From: Bacillus solimangrovi | GTDB taxonomy: Bacteria; Bacillota; Bacilli; Bacillales; Bacillaceae_N | Assembly (NCBI RefSeq): GCF_001742425.1 | Contig: NZ_MJEH01000061.1 | Location: 62,001 to 126,000, forward strand | Direction: 5' to 3' | DNA: 64,000 nucleotides | Part shown: in pieces, positions 49,881-59,057 of the stretch | Layout of the letters: the number at the start of each line of letters is the position of its first letter | Position numbering within the stretch: position 1 is the stretch's first letter | Translations under genes and position numbers: made by a program | Notes under the pieces: generated by a model | What the model was told of the DNA's origin: nothing | Seen by the model: only the letters and a program-made list of their open reading frames with translations | The model's database searches: none

Positions 49881-50150
49881 GTGAGTCAATTTGATAAGAC
49901 GATGCATTTTAATTTTCACGAGGAACCGATAGACACCAATGTGAAGGACGTCTTGTTAACCGTTCATGATGCACTTCAAGAAAAAGGATATCACCCGATC
50001 AACCAAATTGTTGGCTATTTATTATCAGGTGATCCTGCCTATATTCCTCGACATAAAGATGCAAGGAATACCATTCGTAAACTTGAACGGGATGAAATTA
50101 TTGAAGATCTTGTGAAATCATACTTAGAGACACACCAGAAAGGAAAGTAA
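49881..50150 (+). CDS. ireB: IreB family regulatory phosphoprotein (YrzL)
   Basis: An 89-residue cytosolic protein of the IreB (UPF0297, YrzL) family; in Enterococcus it is a substrate of the PASTA kinase IreK and affects cephalosporin resistance. Family marks are the N-terminal DKTMHFNF and the helical [26 protein letters not shown] (in parts about 37-62). GTG 49881 is about 10 bases after GTGAGGTG. It forms an operon with ruvX (2 bases apart) and the DUF1292 gene, as in B. subtilis. Confidence 0.93.
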   Translation: MSQFDKTMHFNFHEEPIDTNVKDVLLTVHDALQEKGYHPINQIVGYLLSGDPAYIPRHKDARNTIRKLERDEIIEDLVKSYLETHQKGK

Positions 50151-50152
50151 GC

Positions 50153-50575
50153 ATGCGAGTACTAGGTCTTGATGTTGGGACAAAAACGATTGGTGTTGCC
50201 GTTAGTGATGAGCTTGGTTGGACAGCGCAAGGTATTGAGACGATAAAGGTAGATATGCAAGAACATATGCATAACACTGGAATCAAGCGTATTGACGAGC
50301 TTGTTGCGCAATATGGAGTAGATACAATTTTAGTTGGTCTTCCAAAGAATATGAACGGTACAATCGGTCCCAGAGGTGAAGCATGCCAAAAGTATGCTGA
50401 ACTGTTAAAAGAGAAGCTTAATCTTCCAGTTATTATGTGGGATGAACGCTTATCTACGATGGCTGCTGAACGTGTCCTTATAACAGGTGATGTCAGTCGT
50501 AAGAAACGTAAGAAAGTTATTGATAAAATGGCAGCTGTAATGATTCTTCAAGGGTATTTAGACAGTAAAAAATAA
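50153..50575 (+). CDS. ruvX: RuvX/YqgF-family nuclease, pre-16S rRNA processing
   Basis: A 140-residue RNase H-fold protein (YrrK). The first catalytic Asp is in [13 protein letters not shown] (about 4-16), the central Glu-bearing strand in the middle and the final Asp near [13 protein letters not shown] (about 98-110). The family was first named as a Holliday junction resolvase; in E. coli and B. subtilis work it processes the 5' end of 16S rRNA. ATG 50153 follows GAAAGGAAAG. It lies between ireB and the DUF1292 gene. Confidence 0.93.
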   Translation: MRVLGLDVGTKTIGVAVSDELGWTAQGIETIKVDMQEHMHNTGIKRIDELVAQYGVDTILVGLPKNMNGTIGPRGEACQKYAELLKEKLNLPVIMWDERLSTMAAERVLITGDVSRKKRKKVIDKMAAVMILQGYLDSKK

Positions 50576-50588
50576 GAGGTGACTACAA

Positions 50589-50876
50589 ATGGCAAACGAA
50601 GAAAAAGAAAGAATTGTTATTCCAGATGAAAATGGAGATGAGCATTTATTTGAAGTATTATTTACGTTTGACGTAGATGAAACTGAGAAATCTTACATGG
50701 TTGTTGTTCCTGTTGAAACAGAGAATGATGGTGATGAAGAGGTAGAAGTATTTGCTTTTCGATTTGAAGAAACTGGTGATCAACCAGATGATATTCAGTT
50801 GTATCCAATTGATACGGATGAAGAATGGGACATGGTTGAGGAAATGCTTAATACTTTCTCAGAAGAAGATGAATAA
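50589..50876 (+). CDS. DUF1292 family acidic protein (YrzB-like)
   Basis: A 95-residue strongly acidic protein with the DUF1292 signature: RIVIPDENGDEHLFEVLFTF (about 8-27) and a C-terminal EEWDMVEEMLNTF helix (about 79-91). Function is unknown. It follows ruvX after 13 bases with a GAGGTGA site and ends the ireB-ruvX operon at a strong terminator. Confidence 0.9.
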   Translation: MANEEKERIVIPDENGDEHLFEVLFTFDVDETEKSYMVVVPVETENDGDEEVEVFAFRFEETGDQPDDIQLYPIDTDEEWDMVEEMLNTFSEEDE

Positions 50877-50881
50877 TACGG

Positions 50882-50908
50882 CAGGGGATTTTTCCCCTGT
50901 TTTTTTTG
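50882..50908 (+). terminator. Terminator after the DUF1292 gene
   Basis: Stem CAGGGGA/TCCCCTG with a 4-base loop and a run of nine T. Confidence 0.95.
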
Positions 50909-51016
50909 TGAGTTTAAATACCTAAATATTACAAAAAAATACGGTATTTTGACAATGATTACATCGATTCACAATCGAAAAATGGATAAGTTATAGTATA
51001 ATAGAGGGATGAATAA

Positions 51017-51112
51017 ACTTAGGTGATTCTAATTCTTACCTAAGTGTTATAAGGCATGTGAAATTATAACAACAAACGACCATTATAGTATAGTGAATGA
51101 TCTTTATAATGG
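51017..51112 (+). promoter_or_regulatory. Two hairpins in the mltG leader
   Basis: ACTTAGGT/ACCTAAGT (about 51017-51045) and CCATTATA/TATAATGG (51080-51087 with 51105-51112) are perfect 8-bp inverted repeats between a TATAAT hexamer at 50997-51002 and the mltG start. No T-run follows either. The second stem contains a TATAAT hexamer. Confidence 0.35.
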
Positions 51113-51153
51113 AAGTTTCAATTTATCTATTGTAGGTGTTAGGGGGAGTTTGT

Positions 51154-52305
51154 GTGAGTTCGAATGATTCAAACGAAACAGGTAATCGAATAAGACGTTT
51201 ACAAGAGTTACAGAAAGAGGCGAGCATAGTTAGAAAGATTGTCTTATCGGTTGTTCTTGTGTTAGGAATTCTCTTACTAGGTGGAGGAATTGGAGGTTTC
51301 TTCTATTTGCAATCCGCCATGGAACCTATTGACCCAACGAGTGAAAAAACTGTGAATGTAACAATTCCGATTGGTTCCTCAACTCGTGCAATTGCTAATA
51401 TCTTAGAAGAGAATGATATTATAAAGGATGCAAGAGTTTTTCGTTACTATATAAAATTTCGTAATGAAACTGGCTTTCAAGCAGGTGATTATGAATTTAG
51501 CCCATCAATGACAATTGATGAAATCCTTGCAAAGTTAAAAACAGGAAAAGTTATGAAAGATGCTGTTTTTAAAGTTACTATTCCTGAAGGAAGGCATATG
51601 GAAGAAATTGCGAGTATTCTTTCGAAGAAAACGGACTATTCTGAAGAAGAGATCATGAATAAGTTAAATGATCAAGCATATATTCAAAATTTAATCGAGT
51701 TATATCCGAGTGTATTATCAGATGAATTATTAGATCAGACAATCCGTTATCCGTTAGAAGGGTATTTATTCCCAGCTACGTATGAATTTTATGAAGAAAC
51801 TCCTTCATTAGAGAAAATTATTGAGAAAATGATTTCAAAGACAGAATCTGTGCTTGCACCGTATCAAAATACTATATCAGAAGGAGCATATTCAGTTCAT
51901 GAAATTTTGACGATGGCATCGTTAATTGAGGAAGAAGCAACAGAGTTAGCTGATAGAGAGACAATCTCTTCAGTATTTTATAATCGTCTTGAATTAGGTA
52001 TGCCACTTCAAACTGATCCTACTGTTCTATATTCCTTAGGAAAGCACTCAGTGCAAATAACTTATGAAGATTTAGAAGTAAAATCAGCATACAATACGTA
52101 TCAAAATAATGGTTTAACGCCAGGTCCAATAGCAAGTCCTGGAGAAACATCTATTCAAGCAGCATTAAGTCCATCTGAAACAGACTACTTATATTTTTAT
52201 GCTCGCCCAAATGGAGAAGTGCTTTTTACTAGGACATTGGATGAACATAATAATGTGAAAAATCAATATAAGCATGAATGGGATCAATATAAAGAACAGG
52301 ATTAG
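51154..52305 (+). CDS. mltG: Endolytic murein transglycosylase MltG
   Basis: Membrane-anchored lytic transglycosylase (YceG/YrrL) that cleaves nascent glycan strands. The 383-residue protein has a cytosolic N-tail of about 22 residues, one membrane segment (about 24-48), a LysM-like subdomain (about 60-130) and the catalytic domain (about 135-370) with active-site Glu in MASLIEEEA (about 254-262) and the downstream NRLELGMPLQTDPTVLY. GTG 51154 follows AGGGGGAG; the GTG at 51136 lies before that site. Hairpins after the gene probably end the transcript. Confidence 0.94.
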   Translation: MSSNDSNETGNRIRRLQELQKEASIVRKIVLSVVLVLGILLLGGGIGGFFYLQSAMEPIDPTSEKTVNVTIPIGSSTRAIANILEENDIIKDARVFRYYIKFRNETGFQAGDYEFSPSMTIDEILAKLKTGKVMKDAVFKVTIPEGRHMEEIASILSKKTDYSEEEIMNKLNDQAYIQNLIELYPSVLSDELLDQTIRYPLEGYLFPATYEFYEETPSLEKIIEKMISKTESVLAPYQNTISEGAYSVHEILTMASLIEEEATELADRETISSVFYNRLELGMPLQTDPTVLYSLGKHSVQITYEDLEVKSAYNTYQNNGLTPGPIASPGETSIQAALSPSETDYLYFYARPNGEVLFTRTLDEHNNVKNQYKHEWDQYKEQD

Positions 52306-52325
52306 AAATCGAGTTTTTAATATCG

Positions 52326-52405
52326 GGAGTGTGAAAAAGTTTCGCATTCCGTTTGTCCTTATGTTAAAATATATCGGGTTCAGTTCGATTGGACTGAACT
52401 TTTTC
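52326..52405 (+). terminator. Two hairpins after mltG
   Basis: The first (GGAGTGTGAAA with TTTCGCATTCC, 52326-52350) has no T-run. The second (GTTCAGTTC with GGACTGAAC, 52378-52399) is followed by five T and is a good intrinsic terminator. The rest of the 437-base gap to trmR (52406-52742) is AT-rich; I see no supportable gene there. Confidence 0.75.
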
Positions 52406-52742
52406 TGTTAACAAGTTACTAACAAGTCAGGTTAGATTTAACATATTAAGACACTGCTTAATAGCGTGTTCTAAAAAGTGTTTTTCTTTTAAATGATAAA
52501 AAAGAATTACGTACAGAGGTGTGAAGCTCCCAGTTGAGGCATTAAATAAAACAATGAAGAATGAGCAGCAGCCTTATTACGAATCTTCTTATACTCGTAG
52601 TTGATTGTTAAGCGGTGTAATATAATGAGTGAAAGTTCTTATCCGTTATTATAATAGTACCTTTCAACTTTTTAGTTTTTTCTCCTTTTAGAGCAGCTGC
52701 TATTTGTTAGAGTTAATTTAATGAAATAAGGGGGCATATGTT

Positions 52743-53384
52743 GTGATTATTTCGAATGAAATTACGGACTATGTTGAAGGGTTGATTGGAAAAAGGACAG
52801 AATTAGTTCTTGAGATGGAGAAGTTCGCAAAAGAGCATGATGTTCCGATTATGGAGTTAATTGGAATGGAAACAATGCTTACATTACTTCGGATGAAGCA
52901 ACCGAAAAAGATACTAGAAGTTGGAACAGCAATCGGTTATTCTGCGATTCGAATGGCACAAGAATTGCCACGTGTAGAAATTGTAACGATTGAGCGTGAT
53001 AAAGAAAGATATGAGAAAGCACTTGAATATATTGAGAGAGCTCAGTTATCAAATCGTATAAATGTCTTGTATGGAGATGCACTTGAACAACAAGGGCAAG
53101 CTGGTGAGTGTGCCCCATATGATTGTATATTTATTGATGCTGCAAAGGGACAGTATCAGAAATTCTTTGAGTTGTATACTCCTTTCCTATCAAAACAAGG
53201 TATTGTCATATCAGACAATGTTCTTTTTAAAGGTTTTGTCGCAAAAGAGGAAGAAGCGAGTAAGCGGACCAGGAAAATAGCTATGAAGATTCGTCATTAC
53301 AATGAATGGTTATTTGAGCAAGTAGAATATGATACAACACTCCTTCCTGTAGGAGATGGAATAGCAGTAAGTCAAAAGAGGTGA
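52743..53384 (+). CDS. trmR: tRNA 5-hydroxyuridine methyltransferase TrmR
   Basis: SAM-dependent O-methyltransferase (YrrM) that turns 5-hydroxyuridine at tRNA position 34 into 5-methoxyuridine. The 213-residue class I methyltransferase of the O-MTase family 3 shows motif I LEVGTAIGYSAIRMA (about 59-73), the acidic loop VTIERD (about 82) and the metal/substrate-binding FIDAAKGQYQKFFE (about 131-144). GTG 52743 is 8 bases after GGGGG. The next two genes make its substrate. Confidence 0.9.
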   Translation: MIISNEITDYVEGLIGKRTELVLEMEKFAKEHDVPIMELIGMETMLTLLRMKQPKKILEVGTAIGYSAIRMAQELPRVEIVTIERDKERYEKALEYIERAQLSNRINVLYGDALEQQGQAGECAPYDCIFIDAAKGQYQKFFELYTPFLSKQGIVISDNVLFKGFVAKEEEASKRTRKIAMKIRHYNEWLFEQVEYDTTLLPVGDGIAVSQKR

Positions 53385-53389
53385 GATTG

Positions 53390-54319
53390 TTGAAAAAACC
53401 AGAATTATTAGTAACACCGACATGTATGAATGATATTGAATTACTTGCTGATGCTGGTGCAACGGCAATTATAATTGGAGAACAACGTTATGGGTTGCGT
53501 CTTGCTGGAGAATTTGGACGTGAAGACGTTAAAGCATCGATAACAATCGCTCATAATAAAGGTATGAAAGTTTATATAGCAATGAATGCATTGTTTCACA
53601 ATGATAAGGTAGAAGAGTTATCTGATTATGTGAAATTCGTAAGTGAAGCTGGTGCGGATGCAATTGTATTTGGTGACCCTGCTGTATTGATGGCAGCTCG
53701 TGAAGTTGCACCTAACATGAAGTTACACTGGAATACAGAAACGACTGCTACTAACTGGTTTACATGTAATTATTGGGGAAGTAAAGGAGCAAAACGTGCA
53801 GTGCTTGCTCGTGAAATAAACATGGATGCCATTGTTGAGATTGCAGAAAATGCTGAAGTGGAAGTAGAAGTACAAGTTCACGGAATGACTTGTATGTTTC
53901 AATCAAAACGGGCATTGATCGGTAATTACTTTGAATATCAAGGTAAAATGATGGAAGTAGAAAATCGTCGTGCCAAGAAAGAAATGTTTTTATTTGACCC
54001 TGAACGAGACAATAAGTACCCAATATTTGAAGATGAAAATGGCACTCATATTATGAGTCCAAATGATATGTGTATCATTGACGACATTGAAGAAATGATT
54101 GATTCAGGCATAACAAGTTTTAAAATTGATGGTATTTTGAAATCTAAGGAATACCTTGTTCAAGTAACGAGCAAATGGCGTGAAGCAATAGACTTATGTG
54201 TGGATGATCGGGATGCTTATGAAGATAAAAAAGAGTCATTGTTAGAGGAAATTGAATCAATCCAACCTAAGAACCGCGAACTTGATTCAGGTTTCTTCTA
54301 TAAAGAAACGGTATATTAA
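53390..54319 (+). CDS. trhP1: U32-family tRNA hydroxylation protein TrhP1
   Basis: A 309-residue peptidase-U32-family protein, counterpart of B. subtilis YrrN. With TrhP2 it makes 5-hydroxyuridine at tRNA position 34, using prephenate as hydroxyl source. A TIM-barrel-like core is visible, with KPELLVTPTCMNDIELLADAG at the N-terminus (in parts) and VEVEVQVHGMTCMFQSKRAL near 165-184. It is shorter than TrhP2 and lacks its cysteine cluster. TTG 53390 follows AGAGGTGAG, which overlaps the trmR stop codon; GTG 53381 lies inside this site. Confidence 0.9.
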   Translation: MKKPELLVTPTCMNDIELLADAGATAIIIGEQRYGLRLAGEFGREDVKASITIAHNKGMKVYIAMNALFHNDKVEELSDYVKFVSEAGADAIVFGDPAVLMAAREVAPNMKLHWNTETTATNWFTCNYWGSKGAKRAVLAREINMDAIVEIAENAEVEVEVQVHGMTCMFQSKRALIGNYFEYQGKMMEVENRRAKKEMFLFDPERDNKYPIFEDENGTHIMSPNDMCIIDDIEEMIDSGITSFKIDGILKSKEYLVQVTSKWREAIDLCVDDRDAYEDKKESLLEEIESIQPKNRELDSGFFYKETVY

Positions 54320-54333
54320 GGAGTGTGAGAAAT

Positions 54334-55599
54334 ATGGCAATTGCAGTACCTACCGTAGTAGAGAACGGAAAACGTAAAATCATTAAAAAGCCTGAACTTC
54401 TCGCCCCTGCTGGGAGTTTAGAAAAGTTAAAGATTGCGATTAGATATGGTGCGGATGCAGTATATATCGGTGGTCGAGAATTTGGTCTACGTTCAAATGC
54501 AGATAACTTTTCACTAGAGGAAATGACTGAAGGGGTAAAGTTTGCAAATCAATATGGAGCAAAGGTCTATGTGACGACTAATATTTATGCTCATAATGAA
54601 AATATGGATGGGCTTGAAGAATATTTACTTGGTCTCCAAGATGCTGGAATTACAGGGATTATCGTTGCTGATCCTTTAATTATTGAAACGTGTGGACGTG
54701 TTGCACCGAAATTGGAGCGTCACCTAAGTACGCAACAATCATTGACAAACTGGAAAACTGCTCAATTCTGGAAAGAGGAAGGACTTGAGCGTGTCGTATT
54801 AGCACGTGAGACAAGCTATGAAGAAGTAAAAGAGATTAAAGAGAATGTGGATATTGAAATTGAAGCATTTGTACATGGAGCAATGTGTATCTCATATTCT
54901 GGTCGTTGTACGTTAAGTAACCATATGACAGCTCGTGATTCAAACCGTGGAGGCTGTTGTCAGTCTTGTCGTTGGGACTATGATTTAATGGAGCTTGATG
55001 GAAATGATGAGAATCGCTTCTTTGACAAAGATGCAGCACCATTTGCAATGAGTCCAAAAGACCTCAACTTAATTCAATCTATTCCTAAAATGATTGATAT
55101 AGGTGTGGATAGTTTAAAAGTGGAAGGTCGTATGAAATCAATCCATTATGTTGCAACTGTTACAAGTGTATATCGTAAAGTGATTGACGCATATTGTGAA
55201 GATCCAGATAACTTTAAAATCGATGTAGAGTGGTTGAATGAGCTTGATAAGTGTGCAAATCGTCCAGCTGCGCCAGCATTCTTTGAAGGAACTCCAGGAT
55301 ACCAAGAGCAAATGTTTGTTAATCATAAGCAGGCAACGAAGTATGATTTCGCTGGTCTTGTCCTAGAATATGATAACGAAACTCAAATCGTAACTTTACA
55401 ACAACGCAATCATTTCCGTCCAGGAGATGAGATCGAGTTTTTCGGTCCTGAGATTGAAAACTTTACTCAAATTGTAGACGTTATTTATGATGAGGACGGC
55501 GAAGAAATTGATGCAGCACGCCACCCATTACAGATTGTACGCTTCAAAGTTGAGAAACCTGTCTACCCTTATAACATGATGAGAAAGGAAAACATCTAA
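54334..55599 (+). CDS. trhP2: U32-family tRNA hydroxylation protein TrhP2
   Basis: A 421-residue peptidase-U32-family protein (YrrO). The core has [17 protein letters not shown] (about 19-35) and [13 protein letters not shown] (about 41-53). The U32 signature with conserved cysteines, [16 protein letters not shown] and [14 protein letters not shown] (about 175-220), fits the Fe-S cluster reported for this family. A C-terminal beta-barrel extension (about 340-415) distinguishes it from TrhP1. ATG 54334 follows AAGGAGTG. The trmR-trhP1-trhP2-udk order matches B. subtilis. Confidence 0.92.
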   Translation: MAIAVPTVVENGKRKIIKKPELLAPAGSLEKLKIAIRYGADAVYIGGREFGLRSNADNFSLEEMTEGVKFANQYGAKVYVTTNIYAHNENMDGLEEYLLGLQDAGITGIIVADPLIIETCGRVAPKLERHLSTQQSLTNWKTAQFWKEEGLERVVLARETSYEEVKEIKENVDIEIEAFVHGAMCISYSGRCTLSNHMTARDSNRGGCCQSCRWDYDLMELDGNDENRFFDKDAAPFAMSPKDLNLIQSIPKMIDIGVDSLKVEGRMKSIHYVATVTSVYRKVIDAYCEDPDNFKIDVEWLNELDKCANRPAAPAFFEGTPGYQEQMFVNHKQATKYDFAGLVLEYDNETQIVTLQQRNHFRPGDEIEFFGPEIENFTQIVDVIYDEDGEEIDAARHPLQIVRFKVEKPVYPYNMMRKENI

Positions 55600-55600
55600 G

Positions 55601-56236
55601 ATGAGAAAAAAACCCGTTGTTCTAGGAATTGCAGGTGGATCCGGCTCAGGTAAAACAACTGTAACAAGAGCGATTCATAAGCATTTTACTGGTCAGTCAA
55701 TTTTAGTTATTGAACAAGATTACTATTATAAGGATCAAAGTGATCTTCCGATGGAAGAACGTTTAAAGACTAATTATGATCATCCACTTGCATTTGATAA
55801 TGACTTATTAATTGAGCATATTAACCAATTACTTGAATACAAACCAATTCAAAAACCTGTGTACGATTATGAAATGCATACTCGCTCTAGTGATGTTATT
55901 CATATTGAGCCGAGAGATGTTATCATTCTTGAAGGCATTCTGATTTTAGAAGATGAGCGTCTTCGTGATTTGATGGATATTAAGTTATTCGTAGATACAG
56001 ATGCCGACTTACGTATTATTCGTCGAATGATGCGTGATATTAAAGAGCGCGGTCGAACGATTGATTCAGTTATTCAACAATATGTCTCTGTTGTACGTCC
56101 AATGCATGAACAATTCATTGAACCAACGAAACGTTATGCTGATGTTATTATCCCAGAAGGCGGAAAAAATAATGTTGCTATCGACTTGATGGTAACAAAA
56201 ATTCAAACAATTCTTGAAGAAAACCGCATTTTGTAA
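55601..56236 (+). CDS. udk: Uridine kinase
   Basis: Phosphorylates uridine and cytidine with ATP or GTP in pyrimidine salvage. The 211-residue P-loop kinase has Walker [10 protein letters not shown] (about 13-21), the EQDYYYKD loop (about 39-46), the substrate-binding YDYEMHTRS (about 86-94) and an [12 protein letters not shown] lid (about 143-154). ATG 55601 comes 1 base after the trhP2 stop, so translation is coupled. A terminator follows. Confidence 0.97.
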   Translation: MRKKPVVLGIAGGSGSGKTTVTRAIHKHFTGQSILVIEQDYYYKDQSDLPMEERLKTNYDHPLAFDNDLLIEHINQLLEYKPIQKPVYDYEMHTRSSDVIHIEPRDVIILEGILILEDERLRDLMDIKLFVDTDADLRIIRRMMRDIKERGRTIDSVIQQYVSVVRPMHEQFIEPTKRYADVIIPEGGKNNVAIDLMVTKIQTILEENRIL

Positions 56237-56286
56237 TAGCATAGAAAAGGCGGTATACGATCAAAACACGGTAAGAGCAAAGTGAA

Positions 56287-56339
56287 AAAGTACAGCTTTC
56301 ATCCTGATGTATACGCATTGGAAAAAAGCTGTGCTTTTT
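56287..56339 (+). terminator. Terminator after udk
   Basis: Arms AAAGTACAGCTTT (56287-56299) and AAAGCTGTGCTTT (56325-56337) pair at 13 positions with one G-U, and T-rich sequence follows. The loop is 25 bases. Confidence 0.8.
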
Positions 56340-56384
56340 ATACATGTTTTTGCTACTTTAATCGTATCGTAAGAACATGTATAA
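56338..56384 (+). repeat. 11-bp inverted repeat between udk and greA
   Basis: TTATACATGTT (56338-56348) and AACATGTATAA (56374-56384) are perfect inverted copies with a 25-base spacer. It follows directly on the udk terminator and lies about 80 bases before greA. It may be an operator pair or leader structure. Confidence 0.4.
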
Positions 56385-56467
56385 ATTCGAGAGATATGTC
56401 AGCAATGATTCATTAATCGAACAAATCAGAACAAAAGAGTTATAACTATGTTGAAGGAGTGATTTCT

Positions 56468-56944
56468 GTGGCTGAAGAAAAAGGTTACTATATGACCGAA
56501 GAGGGTAAAACAAAGTTAGAAAATGAACTGGAATATTTAAAAACAGAAAAGCGTAAAGAAGTGGTTGAACGTATTAAAATCGCACGTGGTTTTGGGGACT
56601 TATCTGAGAATTCAGAGTACGATGCAGCGAAGGATGAACAAGCATTCGTAGAATCACGTATTGCTACATTAGAGAAAATGATCCGTGATGCAGTCATCAT
56701 TGAAGAAGCTCAAGGGGAAACAGATGTCGTTTCATTAGGAAAATCAGTAACATTCACAGAACTTCCTGGTGATGAAGAGGAAACGTATACGATTGTTGGA
56801 AGTGCAGAGGCTGATCCATTTGAAGGTCGTATTTCTAATGATTCACCGATGGCGAAAAGCTTATTAGGACGTTCAGTCGGTGAAGAAGTAGTCGTTCAAA
56901 CACCAGGTGGAGAAATGACAGTAAAGATTGTAAGTGTAAACTAA
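56468..56944 (+). CDS. greA: Transcription elongation factor GreA
   Basis: Rescues backtracked RNA polymerase by stimulating transcript cleavage. The 158-residue protein has the N-terminal antiparallel coiled coil (about 1-75) with the acidic tip region [18 protein letters not shown] (about 40-57) and the C-terminal FKBP-like domain (about 82-158). GTG 56468 follows GAAGGAGTGA; the frame from 56459 starts inside that site. Confidence 0.97.
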   Translation: MAEEKGYYMTEEGKTKLENELEYLKTEKRKEVVERIKIARGFGDLSENSEYDAAKDEQAFVESRIATLEKMIRDAVIIEEAQGETDVVSLGKSVTFTELPGDEEETYTIVGSAEADPFEGRISNDSPMAKSLLGRSVGEEVVVQTPGGEMTVKIVSVN

Positions 56945-57100
56945 CCCTTATTTTATAAAATTAACTGATCATCAAGTTTCGAACTTCAAACCATTGCTTG
57001 TTACATAAAATATAAGTAGAATGGTGAGAATCAGTAATTGTATGAATGATTCAAGAAGCTATCAGAAGGAAAAACATCTGATGGAAGTTTCACTTCATAC

Positions 57101-57148
57101 GTTTGAACAACAAACACCTCGTCCAAAATGTAGACGAGGTGTTTTTAC
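57101..57148 (+). promoter_or_regulatory. 12-bp hairpin carrying the pbpI Shine-Dalgarno, with sigma-F-like promoter
   Basis: AAACACCTCGTC (57112-57123) and GACGAGGTGTTT (57133-57144) are perfect complements with a 9-base loop, followed by TT. GAGGTG (57136-57141) is the pbpI binding site, 7 bases before ATG 57149. GTTTG (57101-57105) matches the sigma-F -35 at 4/5, and GTCCAAAATG (57121-57130), 15 bases on, matches its -10 at about 8/10. RNA starting near 57137 would begin inside the 3' arm. Confidence 0.6.
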
Positions 57149-58900
57149 ATGAAGCCAAAATTAAGGATCCACCACACAGCAATTTTTGTAATGGTCGGAT
57201 TAATTATATTAGTTTCTAGATTAGCATATATTCAATTGTTCGCAACAGAGTCATTTTCAAAACATCATGTAAATCTCATTGAAGAAAGTGTTCAACAACG
57301 AACGCAAGGGATTGTTTTGGATAATGGTAGAGGACGATTTGTAGACCGTAATGGGGACCCGTTATACAACGATTATTATCCTAGCTTAATATTATTTCCG
57401 TTCCTGAAACAGATGGAATGGCCAGTTGATGAGGTGGCTCGCATTATAGGAACGAGGAAATCTTATCTTGAGGAAACGGTACAACTTGCGGAGGGCCCTG
57501 TCGTTTTAGGTGGAGATCAGCCCTTAAGGTTATCAGAAACACAGATGAATGAGTTGAATGACTTAAAGGTTCCAGGTATCATTGCTACTTACTATGAAAC
57601 AGATAATAATTCCATATCAGCTGAGCATTTTATAGGCATAGTTAGGGAAAATGAAGAGTTATTAAAAGAACGCTATGAAGAAAAGTTAGAAAAAGGATAC
57701 ATCTCAACACGTACACCAATTGGCATAACTGGATTACAGCGAGCCTTCGATGAATTTCTCGTGCAAGAAGGCGAGGCCAAGCTTCTATATCATGTCGACA
57801 ATCAAGGTCAACCACTCTTTGGATTGAATGTGAAATATACAGCACCTTCAAACCCATTTTATCCACTTGTAATAAATACAACATTAGAAAAAAAAGTACA
57901 AGACGAAGCGGAACGATTAATTGACGAATCTGGATTAAAAAAAGGCGGATTAGTGTTACTTGATATTCAGAGTCGCGATGTGTTAGCTATGGTGAGTAGA
58001 CCACACATGGATATGGGTAATCCGTTTCAAAATGATGGTGGTAAAAATTACATGATCTTACCTCAAGTTCCTGGATCAATCTTCAAAATCGTAACAGCAA
58101 CAGCTGCGATAGAAAATGTTGATTTACGCGGTAGAAGGTTTAACTGTGATCTGAACCTGTATGGAGACAAGCCTGCTTCTCGATTACTTGGCCAGCTTGA
58201 TTTTGTTGATAGTTTTGCACAAAGCTGTAATAACACATTTGCTGAACTAGCTAATGAAATGATTAGTGTAAACGATAATATTATTGATGAATATGCTGAA
58301 AAGCTTGGACTCACTACACCTGTTGGTTGGAATGGAGAGGTTTTCCATTATCGTTCATTTTCCCATTTCCCAGAAGAAGTAGCGAGTATAATATGGAAAG
58401 ATGAACGAGATAAGGGAGCCGAACGAGCTATTGCTCAAACTGCAATTGGTCAAAAAGAAGTTCGTATAAGTCCATTGGCAGTAGCTAATATGGTTGCAAC
58501 AATTGCAGATGATGGTAGAGTGAAGCAAGTGCGTGGAGTTGATAAAATCATTTATAAAAATGGGGCAGTTCTCTTTGAATTTCCAAAACAAACACTTGCA
58601 GATGAAAAATTATCTCCATATACAATTAGTAAGCTTCAGCAATTATTAAGAGAAGTAGTTGAATCAGGTACAGGAAAAGTTTTTCGAACTTTGCCCTACA
58701 CTGTTGCTGGAAAATCAGGAACAGCTGAAATAGGTTCAACAGGTTATGAGAATAAATGGTTTGTAGGTTATTTTCCTGTAGAACGACCTCGATATGCTCT
58801 TGTTGTTGTAAATATGCAGGTCAATTCATGGGAGACGCAAACAAATGATGTATTCGCTGATATGGTAAAAATAATACATAACTTAAACAACGATTTATAG
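57149..58900 (+). CDS. pbpI: Penicillin-binding protein PbpI, class B
   Basis: A 583-residue class B transpeptidase (YrrR). One N-terminal membrane segment (about 10-30) is followed by the dimerisation/pedestal domain (about 45-240) and the transpeptidase domain (about 260-575). The catalytic motifs are intact: SIFK (active Ser, about 310), SCN (about 357) and KSGTAE (about 525). The B. subtilis gene is forespore-expressed. The start ATG 57149 directly follows a hairpin that contains its binding site. yrrS lies downstream after 157 bases, without an obvious terminator between. Confidence 0.9.
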   Translation: MKPKLRIHHTAIFVMVGLIILVSRLAYIQLFATESFSKHHVNLIEESVQQRTQGIVLDNGRGRFVDRNGDPLYNDYYPSLILFPFLKQMEWPVDEVARIIGTRKSYLEETVQLAEGPVVLGGDQPLRLSETQMNELNDLKVPGIIATYYETDNNSISAEHFIGIVRENEELLKERYEEKLEKGYISTRTPIGITGLQRAFDEFLVQEGEAKLLYHVDNQGQPLFGLNVKYTAPSNPFYPLVINTTLEKKVQDEAERLIDESGLKKGGLVLLDIQSRDVLAMVSRPHMDMGNPFQNDGGKNYMILPQVPGSIFKIVTATAAIENVDLRGRRFNCDLNLYGDKPASRLLGQLDFVDSFAQSCNNTFAELANEMISVNDNIIDEYAEKLGLTTPVGWNGEVFHYRSFSHFPEEVASIIWKDERDKGAERAIAQTAIGQKEVRISPLAVANMVATIADDGRVKQVRGVDKIIYKNGAVLFEFPKQTLADEKLSPYTISKLQQLLREVVESGTGKVFRTLPYTVAGKSGTAEIGSTGYENKWFVGYFPVERPRYALVVVNMQVNSWETQTNDVFADMVKIIHNLNNDL

Positions 58901-59057
58901 TACTTTTTTTGTATATAAAAATGGGAAATATGGTACAATGTTCTGGTAGTTAATTACCAACTAAATTAACGGAGAATTCATAGGAAACCAACTAAAAAGA
59001 CAGAGATGTATCGAATAAATAGAGAGAAATATTTTTTCATTAGAGGAGGATCTGTTA

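Noticed and set aside
52521-52604. 27-codon frame starting with GTG in the mltG-trmR gap
   Set aside because: AGAGG is only one base from the GTG, and the second ATG has no site. Too short to judge.
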